Of a DNA stretch of 64,000 bases, positions 1 to 13,500 are shown in pieces. The DNA is from Watersipora subatra (taxonomy: Eukaryota > Bryozoa > Gymnolaemata > Cheilostomatida > Watersiporidae), in contig NC_088714.1 in NCBI RefSeq assembly GCF_963576615.1, positions 5,518,001 to 5,582,000 on the forward strand, read 5' to 3'. Each line of letters begins with the position of its first letter. Position 1 is the stretch's first letter. The position numbers were made by a program, and so were the translations under genes. Below the pieces are notes generated by a model. That model was not told where the DNA came from. It saw only the letters and a list, made by a program, of their open reading frames with translations, and did no database searches.

Positions 1-87
1 GTGCAGTTATTGCTTTCATGTTTATTTTGAATGTATACAAACTTTACATTTAAACATCATCCCACGACAAATGAAAAGAGTAACTAA

Positions 88-1106
88 TCCCACGACTAAA
101 CACGAGCGAAACGAATGTTTGGGAGCTTTATGATAAATGCACATGCGCACACAACTCCCAAAAAATTATCCGTTAACGGCCGTTACCAAACCCTTGTACA
201 ATAATCCTATCAAAAAATTTAACCATTTTTGTGTAGAGTCGCTTAAGTATAATAATGATACAAAACACATATGAACATATTTTAATATGTTACCAAGTCT
301 TTGAAAAGTTTCTGCAATATCCTAAAACTAACCCATCTGATCGGATTATACATAAATAGACAGATTAATTTGGCCAAAAATCGCGATAAAAACTTGACAA
401 CCTTTTCTGATCAAATTTAAAACCGGCCAACGAAATGCCAATAAGGCCGTGCGACAAATAGTAGAACTATTAAGTCGTGCGCATTTCACGAGAAAAACGT
501 GCACATTTCACCAGTCTATGGCATTGTCTAATTGCTGAAGATTTCTGTAATTAACGTAAAAGTACTGAAAAGTAATCGTTTCTTTTTTGCCGTTTCTACG
601 GGACTGTGACATTTTGGACACTTATAACGAGTACTTTACTTTGGTATTCCAACTGATGTCCAAAGCAGTAAAAGTAAAGGAAATGACGATGATATTTTTC
701 TAACAATTTTTACAATATTACCTATGAGATTATTACAATATTCAATTGAATAATTATTCGATTTTATAAGATTTAGTTATAAGAATAATCATTCGAATTT
801 ACAAGATCGAAGTATGTATTGGCCGATGGTGTGCAATATGTTACTGTTATTATTTTTCTTTAAGATTTTGTTGATGGTACTACGACTGTGCTCAATATTG
901 CGGTACTGCCAAGGCGTTTTTAATATCTGCAAAATTAAGTAATAGGCCTACATTTTCTTATAGATATACATCTGTTTCTATGACAACCAGCTAAAATCTG
1001 TTTAGATTTTTAAATTCAGCATAATTTTAGATATAAATACAGAAATCTAGATAAATATCACAACTTCTTAATATTGGTTGCTATGACCAATGATATACAC
1101 CCCCAG

Positions 1107-1176
<70 letters not shown>

Positions 1177-1430
1177 TACACATCAGCTTGCCATCTTACT
1201 TCTAATATTGCATTTCTCCTATTGCAGGGGGAGATATAAACATATAATCTTTTCCTTTCATTATTGCTGTTTGTTGTACATAATAACACCCAGTACATTA
1301 CAGCTACCATTGCAGTTCTCCTATAGCACTTCAGTGCCATTTGACTGCTAATATTGCACTTTTCAACCGGCAGTACCCTTTCTTTTTCCATTATCACTTT
1401 GGTCATGGGCTGTATGACAGGGAATTTCTA
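88..1430 (+). repeat. Dispersed repeat, copy 1 (longer copy)
   Basis: This segment matches the reverse complement of 28825-29785. Shared blocks include the left end (around 88-190), the stretch around 340-560 and the right end (1190-1430). Both copies begin near CCCAYGACYAAA and end near TTTGGTCRTGGG, a weak candidate terminal inverted repeat, but homology continues a few bases past the last motif, so the true ends are uncertain. This copy is about 380 bp longer, partly because of the TA run at 1104-1170. No coding capacity is recognised; the short ORFs inside are not shared as proteins. It is probably a non-autonomous mobile element. Confidence 0.6.
1104..1170. repeat. TA dinucleotide microsatellite
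   Basis: About 67 bp of nearly pure alternating TA lie inside the dispersed repeat at 88-1430. The corresponding part of the inverted copy near 29 kb has no such run, so it expanded in this copy. Confidence 0.9.
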
Positions 1431-1574
1431 GTATTTACTATCAATACTATCATTATAATTATTGTCTTTTCATGTACACAAGGCTAATTATGCGTATTTT
1501 GCTATATATCTGTAGATGCTGATAGCATAGCTTTCAAACATTACCTACAGCAAATTCTTATCTTGTAACTACAG

Positions 1575-4500
1575 GCGGTGTAAGCTCCAAGGGCGCCCTC
1601 AAGTGGAATGGTCATATGTATCGGTGTATCGCGTGTGGCTATGATGTTAAGGGTCCTGATGATTACATAAAACACATGCTTGAACATCCTTCGCGTTGTG
1701 TTCGTACACTTCAACTCTGCAAAATTTGTCCGTATGTGACAGAGCAAAGTCAATCTTTAGTTAGACACATGGAATTGCATGATGATTCATCAGCTATTCG
1801 TTGTTCACACGGAGGTTGTGGACATCTTAGTGCCAGTATCCAATTCAGCCAAAAGCATGCCAAACGGTGTTTATATGCACGAGATCGAGCTCAAGACAAT
1901 GAGCTTCCTGACATGCTTACCGAAAGAAAGTATGTATGTCGAACACAAAAGGAAGACAAAAAGTTTCAAGAAAAACAAGGCTCGAAGTGTCAAGCTGTGG
2001 ACCATTCCATCAAACGTAGAAAGCGTAAATCCTCTTATGATCGGCATAAAAAGAATACCGACCCTGATATATCTAAGGAAGGTGAGTACACTGATATACC
2101 TAAGGAAGGTGAGTACACTGATATACCTAAGGAAGGTGAGTACACTGATATATCTAAGGAAGGTGAGTACACTGATATACCTAAGGAAGGTGAGTACACT
2201 GATATACCTAAGGAAGGTGATTACACTGATATACCTAAGGAAGGTGAGTACACTGATATACCTAAGGATGGTGAGTACACTGGTATGTCACCGGAAGTGG
2301 AGTAAAATCAAGATTTGTTAGGTCTATACGTATCCTATGAGGAATGAAGGATGACTACTTAATATTTTGTTATTGACAAACCAGATGCTTCAGCATGCTT
2401 CATAAATAAATGATGTGTGTTTTTAATATAGCTTTTCCCAAATAGAGTTGTTTATTGGTTAATCGATCACTGTCAATTTTCTCTGCAATAAATATTTGAA
2501 ATAAGCATAACATTTTGCAAGGTTATTTATAGTGTCAATAATAGTTGACAAGCATTCAAACTTGTTTAGACTTCTCGACCTCAAACAGTCTTTATACCAA
2601 ATTCGGTACAAATATAAGAGCGTATTTGTGCGTTATTGTTATCATTGCTTTTGGGGTTTTACAAGAGAGACCTAAATGAATGTTTAGGATCAGCGATCTT
2701 CTTTTTAAAGTATATACATGTATCTATTTTTAAAATTAAAAAACCCAGATATGTTAGCCTTCACTCAATCAAAACCAATTCTCTTGTATGTTTTTTGTGT
2801 GGTTGTTTGTCACCTTAGTACTCCTTGGAACTACGCAGTGGTTGCCTAGTTGCAATGTTGTGTTTCGCCATGAGTTGGCAGGTGCTTGCTTGAGGGACAG
2901 TCTTTGTTCAGTCCTACAAGTTAATCAGGTATTTATCAGGCAATGTTAACGCTTGGTTTACGTTTACCAGGTATTACTGCTGACTCCCCAAAAAGTCAAC
3001 TCCTCTGTGACCACTGTGATCATTTGATTGCATCCCGTGAGGACTTCAACCATCACATGGCTACAGCGCACCCGAATCAGTCAGTAGCAGTCCATTACAA
3101 ACCGTACTATTGTTCTCAATGCCCTTTTGCCGTACTTACCCAAGCCAGGATGCAAACACACACCAGATGTCATTCACTGACCAATGCTTGGAAGTGTCCA
3201 AATTGTTGGTTCCTCGGGAAGTCTAAAGTGTATTTACGATCACATTTGAAGCAATGTCGTTTCATAGCAGAAAACCAGCGTAAAGAGAAGTTAGCTCGTC
3301 TCCCAAAAAGAGGTGAATATTACGGCTTGTTAGTACAGTAACTATCAATGCTTCTCTGCCACTTTAAAGACTGCTCATCCTCTTATTAAATTAGTAGGTG
3401 AATTCGTAATCACTCGTGTAATTCCATGAATTTACGTATAGTAGCTTTTTAAGATGAACTCACACAAAATTTTAGCAGATTTTATCACAAAATATCGGTA
3501 GTTTTCTATCATTGGCGGTTGTTTTTGATGTTGGAGATGATCTGACGACCGTGATGTTCCAAGATTAAAATCTACAAAACATGGTCATGGTTAAAACGCT
3601 CATATCAATGGAAAGTGCGATTATGACGTCTAAAGTTGCAATGAGACCGACAAGTAGAGGACGACAAGTAGAGACGACAAATAGAGACGACAAGTAGATA
3701 CGACAAGTAGAGACGACAAGTAGAGACGACAAATAGAGACGACAAGTAGAGACGACAAATAGAGATGACAAGTAGAGACGACAAGTAGAGACGACAAATA
3801 GAGACGACAAGTAGATACGACAAGTAGAGACGACAAGTAGAGACGACAAGTAGAGACGACAAGTAGAGACGACAAATAGATACGACAAGTATAGACGACA
3901 AATAGAGACGACAAGTAAAGACGACAAGTAAAGACGACAAGTAGAGACCGACAAGTAGAGACCGACAAGTAGAGACCGACAAGTAGAGACCGACAAGTAG
4001 AGACCGACAAGTAGAGACGACAAGTAGAGACGACAAGTAGAGACGACAAATAGAGACGACAAGTAGAAACGATAAATAGAGACGACAAGTAGAGACGACA
4101 AGTAGAGACGACAAGTAGATACGACAAATAAGACGACAAGTAGAGACCGACAAGTAGAGACCGACAAGTAGAGACCGACAAGTAGAGACCGACAAGTAGA
4201 GACGACAAGTAGAGACGTGTAACACTGCAACTAGCGCTAAGTTTCGGTTTTGAGCACAAAAGCCTGATATCAATTATGGGAGAGGTAGGCAGTCTCGCAA
4301 CTAGTGACATCATTTCAGCATGTATTTCTCTTCTGAAATAGCTATACAAATGTGCTTTTACAAAGCGAAACTCAGGTCAGCGTGAGATGCAAACATGTTT
4401 TTCATCGACTCAATGCAAACAGATGATTGTTTCCTTTTGACTAAGTGAAATTATACAACTACTCACCAATCAAAAACATTTTGTACTAAGTCTGCAAAAG

Positions 4501-7500
4501 CCACTCCGCGTACGCCGTGTTATGATTTATAGGGTTGACTTATATGCGAATTCTTATAAATTCCCTGATTTCAGGGCTGTTTTTCTAGTCAGCTTATATG
4601 CGGAGACTTAGAGTGTATTATTGTTGAACAAGTTTGTTAGAATCTCTGCTCCGCATACTAGGTGACTTAATAAGTTTTTAATAAGTAAAATTAGGTATAT
4701 TCTTGCTTTTTAGCATTATTACATAATATGGAGCTCGAATCTTTGCACAATGGAAAATAATAATTAATATTTTTTACACTCATAATTATTAGTTGTTTGC
4801 CTTAAAATTCGCTTACGGTTAAACCTATCACTTGACTTATAAATTAATGTTTTTAGGAGTTTATTAATATTGGTGTTGTTTGTGTAATTATCATGAAGAC
4901 ACATTTAGCTCAAAAATGTCGAAGAACTCAATCAATGTGCTTTAGTTTATGTATAAAAGCGCATAATTGTGTTCATTTGTTATTCGTAGGAAACCCAATT
5001 CCAATTTGTTGGGGCTCATGGAACGATCACAAGTTCCGATGTTTCTGTGGTTATGATGTGACTGGAGTTGATGACTACCAAGAACATACGACAGAAAAGC
5101 ATCCTGGCATCACACCGAACAGTCTGCACATGTGCCCTCGCTGTCCCCATGTCTCTATAAACTACTACCATCACATGAACCATGTGGCTGCTCATGAGTC
5201 GCCTAAAGCTCTCAAGTGCCCGCACTGTTCATTTATTTGCTTGGACAGATTGGAATATCATATGCGGATGTGTATCTATGCAAGAGATGAGCGAATTGAT
5301 TTTCAAATTATGTGCCGCACCTGTGGAAAGATATACAAGAGTCGCTTCACCTATCATGATCATATGCGACAAGCCCATGGGAGACAGAAACCAGAAAAAC
5401 TCTTGTTTTGCTCACAATGCCCTTTCATATCTGTAACATCATTGGAGTATGTGAAACACATCGCTCGACACTCTAGTCATTTGGCTGCTACCTGTCGCAA
5501 CTGCTCGTATATTGCCAAGAGTAAAGAACATCTATGGAAACATGAATCCTTATGCAAGACTAAAAATGTCAAGGTATTCAGAAAAGGGCCTACTCGTATC
5601 GCTTCATCTATGCCTGATGAAGCAGTTAAAACGGAGCCATTTAATGGGCAATCTCTCGAGTCCCACCGCCATCTTGGACCAACGATAATGAAAAAATCTG
5701 CTGGTCAGTAGCGCATCGCTTGATATTCGTTTCGTAGATTGAATAAATTATTTCAATATTCTGTAGGTGCAAATTTTACCTTGTAATACTTTGTCTTGTA
5801 ATACTTGTAATTGCTATTCTCGACACCGTTTCAGTCATATGTTATTGAAGTTATTGATAAATTGCTATTACGTATAATTATTATAAATAAATTTTAATTA
5901 TCATTAGATGTTTAAAATATCATGAACAGAAGTTGTTTTCAAGCTTTTTACCAAACCGATTCGAGAGAGCTGTTTGTAACATCATCAATGAAGAGACTAG
6001 AATGCCAACTTTCTGTACAAGAACTGGCTTTTGATATGTTTTAGATTATCTCTTTGTTCATGAAGTTGTCAGAATGTGCGAAATAGCTGTAATTCCATCA
6101 ATATGTGCTTTGAAATTGTGTTAGATATCCTTGCGTAGTTGGTAAAGACTATTTCTGCAGATTGCAGTAATCAGCATTCAGATTTGTTGTTTGAAGATAA
6201 GTCTTTTCATTTCCAAAAAGATTATAACTTTGTTTGACGGTTGTTGCAGCTGCTAAAGACATAGCTAAGCACCTGAAGAAGAGCTCAGTGAAGCTAAAGA
6301 GGCTCTACGCTCATCAAATAGCTAAGAAATGTGCAACTAACACTGGTTTGTATATTTTAATCTTTTTGTTTCAATTTTTAATTTCGTTCTTTTTTTACCT
6401 GTTCAATCTAAATTGATGATTTTTGAATTTTCATTTTTATCCCATGAAACGTTTTTATAGTTTGTAGTCGCATATACTGACTGCCTTTTGACAGTATATA
6501 GCTGCATATTCAGTCTCTGGTAGGAATAATGTTGTTTTAATAAAAGGCGTGAATTAATTGTTAATCAATTTTTAGAAGAGTTGTCTGCTACTGAAAGTTC
6601 TACATTCGGCGTTCCTAGCGCTTGCAGTATTAAGTCGGAAGCCAGCTCAATGCAGCATACAGATATTGAAAAACCAAGTCAAGACATTCTTCCCTTTGTG
6701 GTCAATCCGAATGAGAACAGTGAATCTTCTCACTGCCCACCACCCCTACCACCGGACGACTCTTCTGAAAGGCCGCATGAGGTACGCCGCCCCTCTACCT
6801 CTGATCCAAGTGAGGACGGCTTCAGATGTTCGCAGGGCCTTGAGGAATTGCTTGACATGAATGATCTTACGATCAAGTCAAAGCTTTTTACTGTCGAAGG
6901 GGACGCTGCACAGGCTAGTGAGATGAGCGATACATCGCTCAGAGATGTGGAAAATATGGGCCTTGAAAGCGTATTAATACCTACAGAAACATCCATTCCT
7001 AGTCGCTCTGACGAGACATTGACGGGCTCTAGCGGGGCTGTGCCACCTCTTGTGGGCGAAGAGTCAACAATGACCTGCAATCTCAACCATTTGCAGTTAC
7101 CAACTATTGCCAATGCTGACAATAGGGCCAAGAAAAAGGGCAGTGATATTGTCGAGCTGCCCCAAACGCAAATGCTTGTATCCAAAAGAGAGGAAGAAAG
7201 CAAGGAGAGTATGCATAATGAAATAGAGACGATGTGTGTGTCAACTAGCGACCTTTCAAACTCGACTGCGTTAGAGGCCATGAGTGACGAGCTGACCTCT
7301 GCAGCCGCACCATTAACTGATGTAGGAACGACAAAGGATACAGTTAGTAGCATACTATTATTTTTTTATTTTGTTTTTGCTTGATTTGAGTCCATATAGC
7401 TACATAAGCAGCTCTTAGTTTTTTAAATAGATACCTATTAATTTTATTTATTTACCATTTAAAGCAATTTAGGCTGTGAGGCGAAAAAACAAAAGTTGGT

Positions 7501-10500
7501 AAAGTAAATCATGTGTTTTGAAAAAAAGCTCTTTTTGTATAGCCTTGTTCTAAAAAGTAAATTGACAAGGTGTTGGTGTTTGGTATAAAGTGCAATGTTT
7601 GTTTTTGGGAAGAAGGAATGTAGTGAATGGTCAGACAGATTGGAGATAGGTTTTGAGTATTTTAAACAGCAAATATATAAAACACATTTAGCTCCTCATC
7701 ATTAAGGGCATTTAGACGCTGGTAGTGACTGTCCATATCAGGTAGCATAACCCTGAAGCATAATTTTTGAAAGCTTCTAATTTTTCTTTATCAGTTTTTG
7801 ATACTAAGGGATACCAGCTTGGAGCAGCGCAAAGCAAAATGACTGATTCTGGTAAAAGAGTGATAGGCCTTTTACTCTACACCTATTTTTCTGAGCTGAT
7901 TAGAGCATGAGATGATGGCTGGGTCTAGTTTTTCAGATAGTAACATTGACATGGCTTGCGAACAGTAAATGCTGGTTATTTGTATGCCCAGAAGCTTGAC
8001 ATCATCAATATTTTTGATGTTCAAATTGTTTTATGCTGGTGTACCATGTTTCTATAGAAAGGAGAGGTTCCCACTGGTAACACCGCTGGAAGTGATATTG
8101 AACAAGATGATGATGATGATGAAGAGTTGGTTGTTAAGCGGACAACAGTGTGCTATACAGAGGTCTGTATGTCTACATAGTAATGCATATTCTATTATTT
8201 TGTCATAAGTTGTGTGTTTTCTAGCCGCACACAGTGAAACCACTGGCATACCTCACAAAGACTATGAAAGACTAGATGTCTCTGAATAAATACGTCCAAG
8301 AATATTTCTCTTACTACTCATCCTTTTGCTGCTTTGAGAAAATACATCATGTACACTAATTTGAGATCATTTTTTGCCACTAAATCTATTACTTTTGCGT
8401 ATCGACTATATCGGCATAATGCTAGAAAGTTCGGGGCAGCTTGTAATTAATTGGAAGACAATGTTTTTTTTGCAGAGAAGAAGGGTTTCTAATTCACCAA
8501 GTAAAGCTGTGCCAGCTAGCTATGATCCAACCCAACTGCTACATAATCAACATCAAGCTGCAGTTAACACGCTGTTTCAAGATGAAACTGTTGACAGTTC
8601 TACTAACTTTGTGTCAGAATTCCCTGGGAAATCGAGTAGCAAATATTTTGTTCGCAACTCTTCTGCTTTAGTTGAAAAGAACCGTATGCAAGTAGTGAGT
8701 GTAGAAATGAAACCAACCTTGCCAAAAGAAGTCTCGAGTTGTAAACTACCAGCTAATATTGTGGAGACACCTGTAGGTGTCTCCACATTGAATATGACAT
8801 CGCAATTACCGTCCGAGTCCAACAACAGTTCAGAGTTGGTCGATGTTTCCACGATTGCGTTACCCGTACAAGTGTCCACCTCCAAAGACCCTGAGTTTTT
8901 AACTGTGATTTTTAATGTTGACAAGCTTGATACTGTAGAAAATCTTAAACATGCGCCTTGTGAAGGGACAACAACTTACAGTCATGTTGCCAACTCAAGT
9001 CTTCATTCGGACTCTGTAATCCAACAGAATTCATCTGCTGAATCTTTTATTAGCGCAAACGTTAAGCTCCCTCTACCTACTCACATGACAAGATCGACTA
9101 AGTCTTTGACTTGTGTCATAACCCCATCTGACAGTAGCTGCGTCAGTGCTGATGAGCTGCCCGAGGTTGCTAAAGAAGTTTCCCACTCAGTACCAGCACT
9201 TTTAACAAATGATGCTGTATGTGACGTTACACCAAAAAGTTCAGAATCTTCAAATGGTGTGGCTACTGCGTCCGCTTTGAGTGAAAAGACTCCAATAGTT
9301 TTTTCAGAGACCACGGATGTTAAATGTTGTCCATTCGAGGCTGTTTGCTCTCCTCAGGTATTAATATCAAAGACAAAGAGTAAGCAAAAACGTTGTAAAA
9401 AGCCCAAAACTGAGCGAGTCGTTAAAGCAAGGACTAAACGTGTTATAAAACAAAAAACAAAACGAGTTGTGAAAGCAAAGTGCACTGCTTTACAGAGTTC
9501 TAAAGTTAGTGCTCAAGATGCCTGTGTAACAAAGCCTGATTCAGTTGTCAGCAGTAAGTTGCGTAACCCGAGTAAACGGCAGCGAAACGTTCAATCAAGA
9601 GCTACAGATGGCAAACGGGGTTCGAAAAATGTGAAACAAAGCAATGCAAAAGATAATTTAAAGAAAGAAAATGTACAGGATAGTGCTGAAACAACATCTT
9701 CTCAGTCCCAGAAGAGGCCGGCTGACCAGATCCAAACTGGAATCTTTTCCAAAAAAAGTAAACGAGCACAAAATAAAGCTGACTCACCTACCACTCTAGA
9801 AGCAGTGCAGGAAGTCAGTTCACGAAGCACTGATGATCTTTTGGAGACGCCAGAAAACGAAGAAAGAGATTTTGTAACTCCTGAAAAAAGGAAAAAGAAG
9901 ATCAAGTTACATGAATATCTCAAACGAGGCCCTCGATCTCGTGATGAGCAATGCAAAACAAGCACAGGTGAGAGAATTTTCATTAATTTTTTTGAATATT
10001 GTTTTCTTTATCGCATAAATTAGAATACAATCACTGTTTTGTTTCATGTATATTTTTAATGCTGACATGCACTATTGAGAACACAATATGTTTCATCCAG
10101 ATCATTAATCAATATTTGGGTTGGTGCTCTTTTTGGTGTGCAGCAGGCTAGGTCATACTTCTAATATATAGCAACTTAGTGATAAGCTGAACAATGATAT
10201 CCATTATTCATCCTGTTCATATGATATCTGTAAATATCAGGTAAATTAAAAAAGTGATGATTACAATGAACTAAATTGAAATTATTTAGGTTTAACTTCA
10301 TTGTTTTTTTTAGCTGGGACAAAGAAACCGATTGATACTGCGGATCAAAAATGTGGGGTCTATGGTATAACTACCAATTTGTCTCCCAATACCATCATGT
10401 CCATGAAAAAGCAGTTTCTGGAATCTCGAGGTGTTCGAACTGAAACCGAAAATCGGCTGCGTGCCATTGACTACGTTCTTGACCGAACAAATATATCTTC

Positions 10501-13500
10501 CAATTCTACTGCGGGTACTCATCTGTGTGGCAATTTGTCAAGCAGCAATATCTCACACGACCCATACAAAAACTTAACATATTTTTGCAGTTTGTGTAAT
10601 GTTGTTCTTCATGGATTGAAAGATATCATTTACCATACAGATTTTCACTCATTTACACACTGCTTCCAGTGCAACCGACGCTTTGATGATATAGACTATT
10701 TGCACTCGCATATTGCGACTAATCATCTGAACATTCAACTTGCCGATTTTGAACGCTGGAAGTATATTATTGGCAAAAAGCATGAGCTTCCCTTTGAGGA
10801 GGAAGAGAAACAGGCTGCTCTCCTTTCACCAGTTCTTCCTCTCAATCATGATGAACCTTCTGAGTTGACTGTAATACCGTCTGGGAAACGGAGAAGTGCG
10901 GAAAATCACATAGAAACATCCCATGATGTGTCATTTAGTCATCTATTACTGGATTCTTCTAAGTCTTCAAATACTACAAGTATTGAATCTAAAATGGAAG
11001 GTTCATCTCATCAATCCGATAGTGTGCTTTGTGTGGAACAGAAAGCAAATATACAAGAAACCCTACCTGTAACCGGAGAAACAGAAAACCTACCAGCTGG
11101 ATCGCCTAGAGGTGAATTGGAGTTGCAAGTATCACCATTTTCAACTAGCGAAATGCAATCCTTACTATCCACAAGTAGTTTCAAATTTGACTTGGAGAAT
11201 AAAGCCTCGCAAAAGCGCCAAATAGTGACTTGTTCAACTCCTCAGGAGCCTGCAGATGATGGACAAGACTCGAATAAAATGCCCAGTGACAAACATGTTG
11301 TAGTTTCTAAAGATTTACAATTCAAAACAGAGTTGCATAGAGATGATGAATCCATATTTAGTAATAATAGCGCAAGAGTCATTTCCAACGAGCAAACCTT
11401 TCCAGATGTGCTGGCTCAACAGAAAGGACCTATTGTGGATAACTGTGGCAGCCAGATCTCAGCTGAAAACTCAATGATACCTAAAACTACCAAAGCACCA
11501 ACACAAGCTATACCATATACCGATGTGGATGAAGGTGCCACTTTGGTGTCCCCGGACTGTTTGAATTCAATATCTAGTGATTCGTCAGTGTATTCTGATC
11601 ATTCAATACAAAATTCTCACTCGAGCAGTGTAATCCAGTCTGTTGATCACCCCAAGGCTTCTTACAGTGATCGTTATAATAGATGCCCATCCCCGAGAGT
11701 CCGAGAAGGTTCCTCTCATAGAGACCGACATTGGTCACAAAAGCGCAGTCGCAGTCCATGTAAAGATATGGATTTACGACTCACTGGAAGACCTAGCAGT
11801 AATTGGTGTCACAACCAGGATGGAAGGGATAGGTGTGGTAGTAATGTTGACATCGGAATTTCACAACCAGATTGGTCGAGAGACTTGGACAAACACCTTG
11901 CTCTTGATAGTACCAATGAAGATGTGGATTTGAGGCATAGGAATGTCAGAAAAAATGATAATTCTACTCATCAGTCATTCAATTATGGCCTGTCACACCC
12001 TCCAACCCAATATTATACTAGCAGGTGGAATCGGGTGTCTAGTTCGATTGGTGGCCACAACAGAAGTCATGAGCATAGTGGGGCAGAGACTAGACAATAT
12101 TCCTATGGTAGAAAGGCGCATCCTTCAGGTAAGTTTGACACAAAACTGTGAGTAGCTCAAGCATTTTTTGATTAAACCAAATATAACTAAAATATTTTTG
12201 TTAATTTCCTACATCTTATTTTAAAAATTATACATTAAATTAGCTTTCCCTTCAAGACAGCTAAAAATTTTTAAGTTGCTCTTAAAGTCAACTGCTGCAT
12301 CCTGTTATAAGTTATTTAATAGCTATTTTTAAAAATAGTTATCAAGTAGATGGCGAATAGCATAATGTTACTGATCAATATTGCTATTGATCAATATTAC
12401 GACGCTTCAAACCAAAAGTTCTTATTTTCTTGAGTGTTTATCGATATCAGTTATAATACAATAATGAAGCCCCTCGAAAAAGCATTTCAATTTGTTACAT
12501 GAAGACGAAAGCCCGTCCAAAGTCAGATAACTTTAAAAAAATAGATGCTTTTTACTTTGTCCAAACTGGGCAAGAGACAGGCTAAATCTTTGCAAAATTT
12601 CAGCTAGGAGTTGTTTCTTATGCAACATATACAAGTTCTTACATCAACCATTGGATTAAAGGCTTTTTTTGGAAAATATCTGCATACCATTTAGCTCCGA
12701 CCAACTGCCATGAAAACTGATTTTAGGCTATTATATTAGTTACCAGTTAAACAATTTTAATTACATTACAACAAATCCTAGGGCCATATAATTATTAATT
12801 TTTAATAAGCGCAGTTGTCTTACGTTCCTTCAGCCTGGGGTTAATAATTTTGTAATTGAAGGCTTTGCAAACGAATATTTTCGACTGGTATTAAACTTGT
12901 TGGACCGTTTTCAGTTTAGCTCCTATTTGTGACACCACTGTTTAGGGTACCCAATATCACATACAGTCCTTGTAGAAGCCATGTAGTGCGGATGGTAGTG
13001 TTATATTAGTTTGTTCCTGTTGCACTCTCGAGTTAAACTTGTCTCGCTTGTGAACTTAAGATGCTCTTGTTTCACTCTTTTCAGACATCAAGTCATATTA
13101 GCCATGATGGGTAATAAGCACCACTTGCCTCTGCAAACACAACAGGGGTTGCACTTGACTTTTTAAACACAATAGGGGTAAACGCAATAGGGGTACTAGA
13201 TGGGAATGACAGTTTTTGTTACAACACTCATGGGAGTGGTCACATCCTTTTTGAGTTTTCCAAGAAGCCTTTTGTGCGAGTATCTTTTATATTGCTATAA
13301 TGAAAACTTCAAAAATGTTCAAACATTTTTACTTTATCTGTAAGTAATATGTAGGCTGATTTTAATTCTGTTGTAAGGCAATTTAACTATGAAAAGCCCT
13401 TATTGGGGAAGTTTTTTGGCTTTACATGGTTTAAATAGTGTATGGGAGAACAATTTGTAATGACTATTTCTAGATTTAGTGGGTCTTTTGCCAAGCATTG

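Noticed and set aside
3565-4349. Three overlapping minus-strand ORFs of 221-239 codons rich in Leu, Val, Ser, Cys and Arg
   Set aside because: They are readings of the 13/14-bp minisatellite in all three frames. None has an independent unique domain or splice context.
6730-7353. 207-codon minus-strand ORF
   Set aside because: It is antisense to exon 5 of the zinc-finger gene, which fits splice phases; no domain is seen in the antisense reading.
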